Made by a program: the position numbers and the translations under genes
Shown: positions 52,334 to 61,262 of the stretch, in pieces
Layout: every line of letters begins with the position of its first letter
How positions within the stretch are numbered: position 1 is the first letter of the stretch
NCBI GenBank assembly: GCA_023416745.1
Contig: JAEZHF010000012.1
Coordinates: 1 to 64,000, forward strand
Direction of reading: 5' to 3'
From: Bacillota bacterium
Lineage (GTDB): Bacteria; Bacillota; Clostridia; Christensenellales; SZUA-584
DNA length: 64,000 nt
Notes under the pieces: model-generated
What the model saw: the letters and a program-made list of their open reading frames with translations, nothing else
What the model was told of the DNA's origin: nothing
The model's database searches: none

Positions 52334-53599
52334 TTATCTTCTGGACAGAACATCTGCCTCATACCGCTTCATTTCCGCAAGCCAGTCGGCACCCGCGGGC
52401 ACGCCGCAGTCAAGACAGTATTTGTCCCATACCGCTCCCCAAGGCAGCTGCTTGGCTTCCTCCATCAGCGCCAGACGCGTCGTATAATCAAATCTGTATT
52501 CGGCAACCGTTATCTCTTCGGGCTCCAGCATGGCAAACAGCATCGCCTTCAAAAACGCTCTGGATCCGATAACCCACGCGGCGATCCTGTTGATGGTTGC
52601 ATCAAAGAAGTCTAGTCCGTAGAATATGCGGTTCATCCCGCTTTTCACGCATTCTCTGGCGATCGCTTTGGTATCGTCCGTGAACGTCGTCACATGGTCG
52701 CTGTCCCATCTGACCCCGCGAGAAACATGCAGCAGTACATTGTCGATATACATCAGCACGGAACTGATCTTATCCGAGATCGATTCCGTCGGATGATAAT
52801 GCCCCGAATCAAGGCACAGCGCCAGATTGTTTTTGATAGCGTAGCCCAAATAGAACTCAAACGACCCCGGTACATAGCTTTCCGACCCGATGCCAAACAG
52901 CTTGCTCTCCACCGAATCCACGAGATGTTTCCGGTCAAATTTCTGCTCAAGTATCTCATCCAGCGATTCTTTAAGCCTCTCCCGGTAACCAATCCTGTCG
53001 GCGGGTGTGTCCTTAAGCCCGTCGGCGGCCCATATGTTGTTGACACAAGGCTGCCCGAGAGCCTTGCCGAACTCCGCGCCGATTTCGCGCGTCCGCTTGC
53101 AATGCTCGATCCAGAACCGGCGGACAGCTTTATCCGGATGCGTCAGCGTCATATTGTCTTTGAACATCTCATGGGAAAATAGCGTCGGGTTGAAATCCAG
53201 ACCGGTGTTGCTCTCCTTGGCCCAGGCTATCCACTTAGTAAAATGTTCCGGTCCTATGGCATCGCGGTCTGCCTTTTTACCGTCCAGCTCAGCGTAACTT
53301 GCGTGCAGGTTGAGCTTTTTCTTCCCCGGTATCAGCGAAAACGCCTTGTCGATATCCGCCCTCAGTTCGTCACCGTTTCTGGACCGTCCCAAATAGTTTC
53401 CCGTTACCAGTATGCCGCCTGTCAGTTCACCGTCATTGTCAAAACCGTTGTTATCGTCCCCCTGCCAGCAATGCAGCGACAGCGGAATGCCTTTCAACAT
53501 GTCCATAGCCTTATCACAATCAACGCCAAATCGCTTATATTCTTCATTGGCACGCAAATACGCTTGCTCTATGACATCAGGCTTCTTTGTGTCGTTCAT
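52334..53599 (-). CDS. rhaA: L-rhamnose isomerase
   Basis: A 421-residue isomerase that converts L-rhamnose to L-rhamnulose. It matches the E. coli RhaA consensus along its full length: SLHCWQGDDNNGF near the N-terminus, GLDFNPTLFSHEM, GSFEFYLGYAIKNNLALCLDSGHYHPTE and VRWDSDHV with the metal-binding acids and histidines. AAGGAG precedes the ATG; it overlaps the rhaB stop by four bases. Confidence 0.97.
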   Translation of the reverse strand: MNDTKKPDVIEQAYLRANEEYKRFGVDCDKAMDMLKGIPLSLHCWQGDDNNGFDNDGELTGGILVTGNYLGRSRNGDELRADIDKAFSLIPGKKKLNLHASYAELDGKKADRDAIGPEHFTKWIAWAKESNTGLDFNPTLFSHEMFKDNMTLTHPDKAVRRFWIEHCKRTREIGAEFGKALGQPCVNNIWAADGLKDTPADRIGYRERLKESLDEILEQKFDRKHLVDSVESKLFGIGSESYVPGSFEFYLGYAIKNNLALCLDSGHYHPTESISDKISSVLMYIDNVLLHVSRGVRWDSDHVTTFTDDTKAIARECVKSGMNRIFYGLDFFDATINRIAAWVIGSRAFLKAMLFAMLEPEEITVAEYRFDYTTRLALMEEAKQLPWGAVWDKYCLDCGVPAGADWLAEMKRYEADVLSRR

Positions 53600-55068
53600 T
53601 TTTCCGTCTCCTTATTCATTCTGAATATATTCTGGAACTTGCCATACGCCTCCGGGACCTGCGGGTCGTTCCTTGGTTCAAATACTTCCACCGAAAATGA
53701 ATCCGCCAATATGGCGCGCAGTTCGGATAGTCCCGAAATATCGCCGCACACATACGCCTGCGTCATTATATTACCGGTTGCCGTCGCCTCAACTGGCCCG
53801 GCCGTCACCTGCAAACCGCATACATCTGCAATGATCTGGTTGAGAAAGCTGTTCCTTGAGCCTCCGCCAACGATGTGGATTGTCTGGTGATCTTTCGCCG
53901 TCAAAGACTTGATCTGCGTGATCACGTTCCTGTAGCATAAAGCGAGGCTGTCGAACAAACATCGCGCGAATTCGCCCACGCTTTGCGCTTCGGGCTGCCC
54001 GGTTGCTCTCAAACTGGAGTTGATTTTTGCTGACATCCCGCCCATATCCATGAACTCCGCTTTGTCGGGATCAATGATACGCTTGAATGGCTGCGCTCTT
54101 CCGGCCTGGTCGATGATCTCCGGATATGAGCAGGGTATGGCGTTCGCTTCCCACTCCCGTCGCAGCTCTTCAAGTATCCACATGCCCATCACATTTTTCA
54201 GCAGGCGGTTTTTGTTCATCACGCCGCCTTCATTTGTAAAGTTTATTCGCATGGAAAGCTCGTTGATGACAGGGGCATCGGTCTCCGTCCCCACCAATGA
54301 CCACGTTCCGCTGGATATGTAGATGAAGTGCTTCTCACGGCTCGGCACGGCCGCCACAGCGCAGGCGGTATCGTGCGTACCGATGACGGACAGCTTCGCG
54401 CCGCCATAGCCGTCCAGCAGCTTCAGCCGGGTATCTTTCGCTATCACGGGTTTATGGAATATCCGCGTGTTGATGCCCAGTTCCGACAGCATATCGTACG
54501 CCCAGTCTCCGGTGACAGCGGACACCATCTGTGTTGTCGTCGCATTGGTATGCTCGTTCAGCTTTTCGCCCGTCAGAAAATACGTCAGCGCGTCCGGAAT
54601 CATCAGAAAATCCTTGGCGTTCTCATAGGCGCTGAATCGGTTCAGGTGCATCGCGTACAGACGGTAAATGCCATTCAGCCGCATATGCTGAATACCTGTT
54701 TTTTGATATAAGACGGATGCAGGAATAGTTTTGTAAAGCTTTTCGGGTATCCCCTTGGTCAGCTCATCACGGTAGTGCATCGGGTTTTCCTGCATTCTTC
54801 CGTTTTTGTCGAGCAATATAAAATCACTGCCCCACGAATCGATACCGATGCTGTGAACAGCACGCTCCTCGCCCGCTTTTTTTATCCCCTGAACTACGTT
54901 TTTGTATATATAAAGTATATCCCAGTATACCGTATCAAGCAGTTTCACCGGGTCGTTCAGGAACCTGTGCATCTCAAACAAGCTGAGCTTCTTACCGTCA
55001 AATTCTCCAGTAACAACCTTTCCGCTGGTTGCACCCAAGTCCACCGCTACATACTTTCTTTTCGTCAT
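53596..55068 (-). CDS. rhaB: Rhamnulokinase
   Basis: A 490-residue FGGY-family sugar kinase that phosphorylates L-rhamnulose. The N-terminal ATPase fold starts DLGATSGKVVTG, with MHYRDELTKG, SSGTWSLVGTE and a C-terminal GGGSRNSFLNQIIADVCG as family signatures. Its ATG overlaps the stop of the URO-D-family gene (ATGA) and its end overlaps rhaA, so it belongs to one tightly packed unit. Confidence 0.95.
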   Translation of the reverse strand: MTKRKYVAVDLGATSGKVVTGEFDGKKLSLFEMHRFLNDPVKLLDTVYWDILYIYKNVVQGIKKAGEERAVHSIGIDSWGSDFILLDKNGRMQENPMHYRDELTKGIPEKLYKTIPASVLYQKTGIQHMRLNGIYRLYAMHLNRFSAYENAKDFLMIPDALTYFLTGEKLNEHTNATTTQMVSAVTGDWAYDMLSELGINTRIFHKPVIAKDTRLKLLDGYGGAKLSVIGTHDTACAVAAVPSREKHFIYISSGTWSLVGTETDAPVINELSMRINFTNEGGVMNKNRLLKNVMGMWILEELRREWEANAIPCSYPEIIDQAGRAQPFKRIIDPDKAEFMDMGGMSAKINSSLRATGQPEAQSVGEFARCLFDSLALCYRNVITQIKSLTAKDHQTIHIVGGGSRNSFLNQIIADVCGLQVTAGPVEATATGNIMTQAYVCGDISGLSELRAILADSFSVEVFEPRNDPQVPEAYGKFQNIFRMNKETEK

Positions 55069-56084
55069 GTCATCCGCCCCTGTTGGCTTTTAAAAGCGTC
55101 GATCATGGCCAGTATATTGTCCGCTGGTACATCGCTGGTGACCCGGTGAGTAGGAGCCGCGATATATCCTCCTCCGCTGCCCAGTACCCGCATCGTCTCT
55201 TTGATAATGCTTTTGATCTCATCGGGGCTTTGGTACGGCAGATCCCTCTGCGTGCTGACAGCTCCGTAAAACGCAAGCGACGATCCAAATTCCTTTTTGA
55301 GCGCCTGCAGGTCGTATATCTCCGGCTGAACGGTCTGATACACATCCAGTCCGATGTCGGTCAGGTCGCCCAGTATGGCATATATGTTACCGCAGGAGTG
55401 CAGGCACACGGATTTGCCTCTACTTTTGATCAGGTCGAACATCCTCTTCAGCTGCGGCTTGATAAACTTTCTCCATGTGTCCGGGCTCATCAGCAGCGAT
55501 GTCTGCTGTCCGTAATCGTCGCCAAAATACACGCCGTCGAAGTCATATCCCAGCACGATATCCAGAATCTCAATGTTCCTGTCCACGATCCTTTCCAGCA
55601 GGGCATGGGAAAAGCTTTCTTCCAGCATGAAATCCATGAACAGGTTCTCAAAGCCCCTCAGGCTCCATGCCCGTTCAAACAGAGTCGTCCCTATCTTCGC
55701 AAACTTATAGGTATCCCGTTCGTTCTCCAGGAATTTCCTGCATTTCACTTTTATGCCGGCCCTGTCCACCGGCGGGAAGGCATACAAATCGATCTCTGGT
55801 TCCTGAAATATCACATTGGCGATAATACCGATATCCTTATCCTGTCCGCTGCGATCCCAGACCACGCCGTATTCGTCTTTGTAAAAACCGGGCCGGATGG
55901 TCTCGCCTGCTTCAAACCCGCACTTTTCGATGTGGTTGCCTGCCCATTCAAAGAAACCACCCGGTTCAAGGCCCATCTCAGCCTCGAGCCGCGCCTCCAC
56001 TTCCCGGGTCAGCTCAATATTGTAAGGTATATAATCCGACTCTTCATGCAGTATTGCTTTTTTTACAGCATCCGATCTGCTCAT
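55065..56084 (-). CDS. Uroporphyrinogen decarboxylase (URO-D) family protein, rhamnose operon copy 1
   Basis: A 339-residue TIM-barrel protein. The start at 56084 follows AAGGAG. It is not hemE: it is embedded in a sugar operon and carries the methyltransferase-like zinc motif CLHSCGN (His229, Cys231), as in MtaA/MtbA-type enzymes. The third position, Cys in MtaA, is here a His in AAPTHRV (His313). Possible role: methyl transfer or some aldol-type step on a sugar derivative; no function is established. It lies between rhaM and rhaB and overlaps rhaB. The second copy is at 61263. Confidence 0.85.
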   Translation of the reverse strand: MSRSDAVKKAILHEESDYIPYNIELTREVEARLEAEMGLEPGGFFEWAGNHIEKCGFEAGETIRPGFYKDEYGVVWDRSGQDKDIGIIANVIFQEPEIDLYAFPPVDRAGIKVKCRKFLENERDTYKFAKIGTTLFERAWSLRGFENLFMDFMLEESFSHALLERIVDRNIEILDIVLGYDFDGVYFGDDYGQQTSLLMSPDTWRKFIKPQLKRMFDLIKSRGKSVCLHSCGNIYAILGDLTDIGLDVYQTVQPEIYDLQALKKEFGSSLAFYGAVSTQRDLPYQSPDEIKSIIKETMRVLGSGGGYIAAPTHRVTSDVPADNILAMIDAFKSQQGRMT

Positions 56085-56129
56085 TGCCGCTCCTTCATTC
56101 CCCGATGTCTCCAACATACTGAAAACGCG

Positions 56130-56450
56130 CTATTCGAGATAAAAAACTTCTTTCATATAGCTCACAGGATTGTCGCTCCCCCAGTCAAATGAGCCTTCCA
56201 CCATCTCGGAGGTGATCGCATCCCATTCCTGACATGCCTTACTGTTGGCAATATATCTGCACGCGAATTCTATATCATCGCAGTTGTATACATAGAAAAA
56301 CTGTTTTCCGTATTGAAAAATGGAATAATTACTGATACCGGCTTCCTTATGCTCCTGCAAAACGTTTGACCAAACATTTGCATGTATTTTAACGTATTCG
56401 TCAACGCAGTCCTCTTTTATCGTCCAAGTCCATGAATATCTGTTGCTCAT
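56130..56450 (-). CDS. rhaM: L-rhamnose mutarotase
   Basis: A 106-residue protein of the RhaM/DUF718 family that interconverts the alpha and beta anomers of L-rhamnose so that the isomerase receives the right form. It shows the expected short alpha-beta pattern, with HANVWSNVLQEHKEAGISNYSIF and the final NPVSYMKEVFYLE. The catalytic His is in KIHANVW. It lies between the binding protein and the URO-D gene. Confidence 0.92.
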   Translation of the reverse strand: MSNRYSWTWTIKEDCVDEYVKIHANVWSNVLQEHKEAGISNYSIFQYGKQFFYVYNCDDIEFACRYIANSKACQEWDAITSEMVEGSFDWGSDNPVSYMKEVFYLE

Positions 56451-56476
56451 TCCTTGTTTCTCTTTCCTGGGGATGT

Positions 56477-56500
56477 GAGGGAGGCGTCGCCGCCTCCCTC
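56477..56500 (-). other. Intercistronic stem-loop after the rhamnose binding-protein gene
   Basis: GAGGGAGGCG (56477-56486) pairs with CGCCTCCCTC (56491-56500) around a TCGC loop. It begins 13 bases past the binding-protein stop, has no T-run and lies before rhaM. Like the hairpin at 44027, it probably stabilises the binding-protein mRNA relative to downstream genes. Confidence 0.7.
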
Positions 56501-56513
56501 GCCCATTATGCTT

Positions 56514-57668
56514 TTACTCCAGGCCGCTGGTCGCATCCGGATAACCCTTAAAGAATTTAACGTTATCCAGGTTGTAGGCAATGGAAGGTCCAAGTATGAT
56601 CTGCTTGTCTTCCGTGATCTTGTGCTCTGCCGGATAGTTGACTTCGCCGATCTGCGAATTGCCGGAAAGCGCGGATTTATAGGAAGCCATGTCCTTCGTG
56701 ACCGTATCGTTGAGCAGGTCGACAGCCACCTGAACCGCCAGATAGCCAAGGTCATACGGCTGCCACAGAACGACTGTCGGCATCAGGCCGCTCTCCATCG
56801 CATCCACAGAGGTGACCGGTACGCCCAGCGCTGCGATCGCTACGGTACCGACCGGGAGGCCCAGGTCTTCGCAAGCCTTGGTTGTGGCCGGAGTCGCCAT
56901 GGACGACAACGCGAATATGCCTTTGAGGCTGGGGTTCTGAGTCAGCAGCGTGTTAACCGCTCTGTCTGCATCCGCCTGATTGTTACCGGCATACACGATT
57001 TCGTTGTTGAAGGTGATACCGGCATAGTCGGTGTCCTTCTTGCTCTCATATTCTGCTTGAATCGCTGCAATCCAAGCGTTCTGGTTGCTGGCGTTGGGGT
57101 CGGAAGAAACGACGGCAACCATGCCTTCTTTAACGTTCTGCGCCATACCCTGCATCATCGCCACGCCGATGTCGGAGTTTTCGGTTTGATTTACAAAGAA
57201 GTCGCGCGCAGTGGGGTTCACGTCAGCGTCCCATGTGATGACGAGGATGCCCTGGTCCATCGCAGACCTTAACGTATCAGCGTAGCTTTCCGCGTCAAGA
57301 GCGGAAACCAGAATCGCATCATAACCCTTGTCAATGAACGTCTGGATGTAAGCCTGCTGGTTGGCAGCGCTTTCCTGACCGCTCGGGTCGCCCTGCCAGT
57401 CAAGTGTTACGCCCAGATCTGCAGCGGCTTTCTTTGCGCCGTTTTCGCAGGCAATGAAGTAATCAACGCCTGTGAACTTGGGAATCATACCGATCTTGAT
57501 TTCCTTATCCGCGGGTGCCGGTTCCTCGGCTGCCGGTTCTTCGGCTGCGGGCTGATCCACTGCCGGCTCTTCAGCCGCAGGCTGCTCTGCAGCGGGCTGC
57601 TGTTGACATCCAACAAATACTCCCGCCAAAAGTACCACTGCGATAAGAACTGCTAGTACCTTCTTCAC
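56514..57668 (-). CDS. Rhamnose ABC transporter substrate-binding lipoprotein
   Basis: A 384-residue PBP1-type (RbsB/RhaS-like) binding protein. The start is a GTG at 57668 after AGGAGG. Lipobox VGC gives Cys21, followed by a repetitive Pro-Ala-Glu-Glu linker (residues 25-52). Two Rossmann lobes include KIGMIPKFTGVDYFIACENGAKKAA and ILVSALDAESYADTLRSA. Its place in the operon (mutarotase, kinase, isomerase, aldolase downstream) makes L-rhamnose the likely ligand. Confidence 0.9.
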   Translation of the reverse strand: MKKVLAVLIAVVLLAGVFVGCQQQPAAEQPAAEEPAVDQPAAEEPAAEEPAPADKEIKIGMIPKFTGVDYFIACENGAKKAAADLGVTLDWQGDPSGQESAANQQAYIQTFIDKGYDAILVSALDAESYADTLRSAMDQGILVITWDADVNPTARDFFVNQTENSDIGVAMMQGMAQNVKEGMVAVVSSDPNASNQNAWIAAIQAEYESKKDTDYAGITFNNEIVYAGNNQADADRAVNTLLTQNPSLKGIFALSSMATPATTKACEDLGLPVGTVAIAALGVPVTSVDAMESGLMPTVVLWQPYDLGYLAVQVAVDLLNDTVTKDMASYKSALSGNSQIGEVNYPAEHKITEDKQIILGPSIAYNLDNVKFFKGYPDATSGLE

Positions 57669-57714
57669 TATTTTTTCCTCCTATTTTTGTTATTTCAGCT
57701 TTTGCTGAAAGCTA

Positions 57715-58692
57715 TTAAACTGATTTCTTTTGTTTGTTCTCCACCAGCGAGAACCCAATCAGGCAAATGACTAGAACGATTCCCAATATGAAGCTGTACA
57801 CGTCACCGCCGAAACCGATCAGCTGGAGGCCCTTTCTCAGCACGCCCAGTATAAGCACGCCCAGAAACGTGCCGGACATGTTGCCCACGCCACCCATGAT
57901 GCTGGTACCTCCTAAAACAACAGCAGTAATGGTCTGGAGGTTTAGGTTTGTGCCGATGTCCGGTTTAGCTGCCGGCAGGTGCGATAGGTATACCAGTCCG
58001 GCAATAGCGGAAACAAATCCGGAGGTCATATACAGAAAGAACTTGATTTTGGCTATTCTTACGCCGGAATACTTGACTGCTTCCTCGTTCAGCCCGATGC
58101 CTCTGATATATCTGCCCAGCGATGATCGGCTTAAGAACAGTGCGAAACCAATGAACAGCACGATAAACAGTACGAACTGATACGGCACAACTCCGAAGAG
58201 CTTCTGCGTCTGCAAAAACGTGAAACCCTTGGGGAAATCCGAGTATATCTTCGTGCCGCAGATGATTTTGGCGATACCGAGGTACAGTGACATCGTCGCC
58301 AGCGTCGTGACCAACGGTGCAACCTTTGTCTTGGATATGATCAGCCCGTTCAGCGCGCCGCACAATATTCCGGCTACCAAACCGCAGACGATGGCGATAA
58401 AAATATTCTGTGTCAGGTCATAGACCGCGCCGGTCACGACCGCCGACAGCGCCATCGTCGTGCCCACCGACAGGTCAATTCCGCTCGTGATGATGATAAG
58501 CGTCATCGGCAACGCCATCAGGCCTATTTCCATTATGTTTTCCGTCAGCCCGAACAGCACTTTGGGCTTGACAATGGTAAACTCTTCCATTATGCCGAAG
58601 AATGCGATCAGAGCAAGCAGCAGCACAAACAATACTTTTTGATAAGTAAATGAGTACCATTTCTTCTTATGCGTTTTGGCATCGGTTTTCAT
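57715..58692 (-). CDS. ABC transporter permease (RbsC/RhaP type), 2
   Basis: A 325-residue membrane protein with eight to ten TM helices, of the BPD-transp-2 family. Signatures are ITSGIDLSVGTTMALSAVVTGAVY and GGTSIMGGVGNMSGTFLGVLILGVL. Its ATG overlaps the stop of the first permease (TAATG), so both are made in equal amount. Confidence 0.92.
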   Translation of the reverse strand: MKTDAKTHKKKWYSFTYQKVLFVLLLALIAFFGIMEEFTIVKPKVLFGLTENIMEIGLMALPMTLIIITSGIDLSVGTTMALSAVVTGAVYDLTQNIFIAIVCGLVAGILCGALNGLIISKTKVAPLVTTLATMSLYLGIAKIICGTKIYSDFPKGFTFLQTQKLFGVVPYQFVLFIVLFIGFALFLSRSSLGRYIRGIGLNEEAVKYSGVRIAKIKFFLYMTSGFVSAIAGLVYLSHLPAAKPDIGTNLNLQTITAVVLGGTSIMGGVGNMSGTFLGVLILGVLRKGLQLIGFGGDVYSFILGIVLVICLIGFSLVENKQKKSV

Positions 58693-59708
58693 TATTTGTT
58701 ACCCCCCTTGCTCACTTCAGCATAAGCTTTCTCCTTGTTCTTGCGCCGCAGACCGCCGAAATCGACAAACGTCAGTAGCACGGCACCGATGATGATAATC
58801 CCCTGCACTGCGTAACTGTAATAATCCTGAAGCCCGAACAGTATCATCGCTCTCGTGATCATGGCCAGCAGTATGGCGCCGTACGCCGTACCGATCAGCT
58901 TGCCCTTGCCGCCGGCAATGCTGGTGCCGCCCACAACGGTCGCGGTGATGAACATCATCTCCATGCCGTATGTGGAATTCGCCTGAACAATATTCTTAGT
59001 GGTGTAAAAGAATATGGAGGTGATACCGATCAGCACGCCTTCCAGCAGAAACGTCTTCATCACAACGCTACTGGGGTTCACGCCCACAAGCACCGATGCT
59101 TTTGAATTGCCGCCTACCGCATATATTTTTTTGATGAAGCGCGAGTACTTCATTATGAACATCATCAGTACGAAAACGGCGAGGCTCAAAATAAACGTCA
59201 GCGGCAGGAAGCCAAAGAACACTTCTGAACCCAGATCGGTAAAGTTCCCCCGCAGTCCTTCTACCCAACCGCCACTCGGCAGCAGTATGAATATACCAAG
59301 GTGTACATTAACCATAGCCAGCGTCGCTACCAGCGAAGGCACTTTAAACTTTGTCACAATGATGCCGTTGAAGCCGGCGAATATCACCCCTACGACGATT
59401 GCAATCGGAATGTACACATAGAACGGCATGCCCATCTTGGCAAAGTACGCCGCCGCATACCCGCACATGCCGACGAGCGTTCCCGCAGATATGTCAATGT
59501 TGCCGGTAATGATGATCAGCGTCAGCGCTGTGGACGCCATCAGCAGATAGGCGACTTCCTTTAAAAAGGATGCGATGCCGGCCGGGGTTTTAAAATTGGT
59601 GAATATGAACAGGACAAGGAAAAATAACAGTACTACCAATCCCAGCGCGTTTTCTCTTGTGAATATCTTTTTGGATAATTTGTTTTGACCCGCTCGCTCG
59701 TTAATCAT
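58692..59708 (-). CDS. ABC transporter permease (RbsC/RhaQ type), 1
   Basis: A 338-residue membrane protein similar to its neighbour (IITGNIDISAGTLVGMCGYAAAYFAK; VVGGTSIAGGKGKLIGTAYGAILLA). The two probably form the heterodimeric channel of the rhamnose importer. AAGGAG before the ATG supports the start. It follows the ATPase gene after 28 bases. Confidence 0.92.
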   Translation of the reverse strand: MINERAGQNKLSKKIFTRENALGLVVLLFFLVLFIFTNFKTPAGIASFLKEVAYLLMASTALTLIIITGNIDISAGTLVGMCGYAAAYFAKMGMPFYVYIPIAIVVGVIFAGFNGIIVTKFKVPSLVATLAMVNVHLGIFILLPSGGWVEGLRGNFTDLGSEVFFGFLPLTFILSLAVFVLMMFIMKYSRFIKKIYAVGGNSKASVLVGVNPSSVVMKTFLLEGVLIGITSIFFYTTKNIVQANSTYGMEMMFITATVVGGTSIAGGKGKLIGTAYGAILLAMITRAMILFGLQDYYSYAVQGIIIIGAVLLTFVDFGGLRRKNKEKAYAEVSKGGNK

Positions 59709-59736
59709 TTCGATCTCCTTTCACACGTCATTTTGA

Positions 59737-61227
59737 TTACAGGGCCAGTTTCAGTATTCGTTCCTGAGAGATTTCCCGTTTGTCCAACTCACCCACGATT
59801 TGCCCCATCTTGGTCACATATACCCTGTCACTCATGCCTATAATTTCAGGAAGATCGCTGGAGATCATAATAATCGACAATCCTTCCGCAGCCAGTCCGC
59901 TCATAATCCTGTGTATTTCCGATTTGGAACCGACGTCCACACCTCTCGTCGGTTCATCCAGTATCAGCACCTTGGGCAGATTGGCGAGCGCCTTGGCGAC
60001 CGACACCTTCTGCTGGTTGCCGCCGGATAAATTATCGATGATAAAGTCCGCATGCGGCGCTTTAATCGAAAGCTTTTCCACATACTCATCAACCAGATCG
60101 TTTTCTTTGGCTCTGTCGATAAAGCTGAGCTTGGACAGCAGCTTCAGAATAGGCATCGAAACATTTTCCTTGATGCTCATGTCAATGACCAGGCCTTTTT
60201 CCTTGCGATCCTCAGAAACATACACAATGCCTTTTCCCAGCGCTTCTGTATAGTTTTTCAGCCTGATGGGCTGCCCTTCGTACAGCACCTCGCCACTGTC
60301 GATTTTTGTGAAGCCGACTAGCGCATGAGCAAGCTCCGTCCGGCCCGAACCCGCAAGGCCCGCGATGCCGATGATCTCCCCTTTATTCAGTGTCAGCGAC
60401 ATATTGTCGATCACACCGTGCTGAGTAATGTTCCTGACCTCCAGTACCGGCTCACCGATCTCAACCTCCATTTTGGGATACAGGTTATCCAGCGTCCGGC
60501 CTACCATCCACGATATCAGCTGCGATGTATCTACCTCAGTCGTTTTGGCCGTCTGAACATATTCGCCATCCCGTATCACTGTCACACGGTCCGCGATTTC
60601 AAAAACCTCTTCCAACCGGTGGCTGATGTACAGCATGGAAACATTTTCGCTCTTCAATCGGTTGATGATGGAGAACAGCGCCTTCACCTCTTTGTTAGTC
60701 AGCGCCGCCGTCGGCTCATCCAGTATGAGTATGTCCGCGTCATATGTCAGTGCCTTGGCGATCTCCACCATCTGTTTGGACGCTACGCCCAGATCCTTGA
60801 CATAGGCGTCCAGATCAACGTCCATACCCAGCTTATTAAAGGTTTCCTTAGCCCTTTTGCGCATCGATTTATAGTCTAAATAATTGATGAAACCAAACAG
60901 CTTTCCAGTGGTTTCATGACCGAGGAACATATTCTCCAGCACGGTCATGTCCATGAAGAGGCTGGTTTCCTGATAGATGATCGCGATACCCTTGGCATAC
61001 GCTTCATTGGGGTCCTTCATCTTTGTGACTTCCCCGCGCAGTACGATATCGCCCTCATCCTGATGATATACACCGGTGATGATCTTCATCAGCGTGGATT
61101 TGCCGGCGCCGTTTTCACCCACCACAGCATGAACTTCCCCCTCTTGCAACTTCAATTGCATGCTGCTCAGCGCCTTAACGCCAGGGAAAGTTTTAGATAT
61201 GTTTCTAAGCTCCATTATTTCGCCCAT
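59737..61227 (-). CDS. Rhamnose ABC transporter ATPase (RbsA type, double NBD)
   Basis: A 496-residue fused pair of nucleotide-binding domains. The first has Walker A GENGAGKST and Walker B ILILDEPTAALTNKEV; the second has a changed Walker A (GLAGSGRTELA) and LSGGNQQKVSVAKAL, with VLILDEPTRGVDVG. This is the usual RbsA/XylG arrangement. The start at 61227 follows GAGAGG; a later ATG at 61215 is possible. It supplies energy to the two permeases downstream. Confidence 0.93.
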   Translation of the reverse strand: MGEIMELRNISKTFPGVKALSSMQLKLQEGEVHAVVGENGAGKSTLMKIITGVYHQDEGDIVLRGEVTKMKDPNEAYAKGIAIIYQETSLFMDMTVLENMFLGHETTGKLFGFINYLDYKSMRKRAKETFNKLGMDVDLDAYVKDLGVASKQMVEIAKALTYDADILILDEPTAALTNKEVKALFSIINRLKSENVSMLYISHRLEEVFEIADRVTVIRDGEYVQTAKTTEVDTSQLISWMVGRTLDNLYPKMEVEIGEPVLEVRNITQHGVIDNMSLTLNKGEIIGIAGLAGSGRTELAHALVGFTKIDSGEVLYEGQPIRLKNYTEALGKGIVYVSEDRKEKGLVIDMSIKENVSMPILKLLSKLSFIDRAKENDLVDEYVEKLSIKAPHADFIIDNLSGGNQQKVSVAKALANLPKVLILDEPTRGVDVGSKSEIHRIMSGLAAEGLSIIMISSDLPEIIGMSDRVYVTKMGQIVGELDKREISQERILKLAL

Positions 61228-61262
61228 ATTCTCACACCTCTCCACACAAATCACTTCTGCCC

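Noticed and set aside
55065..56084. Annotation as hemE uroporphyrinogen decarboxylase
   Set aside because: Position inside a rhamnose operon and the HxC zinc-type motif argue for a methyltransferase-like family member, not for haem synthesis.
55029..56192. 387-codon plus-strand frame opposite the URO-D gene
   Set aside because: The URO-D protein has conserved motifs and a good ribosome binding site; the antisense frame has neither.
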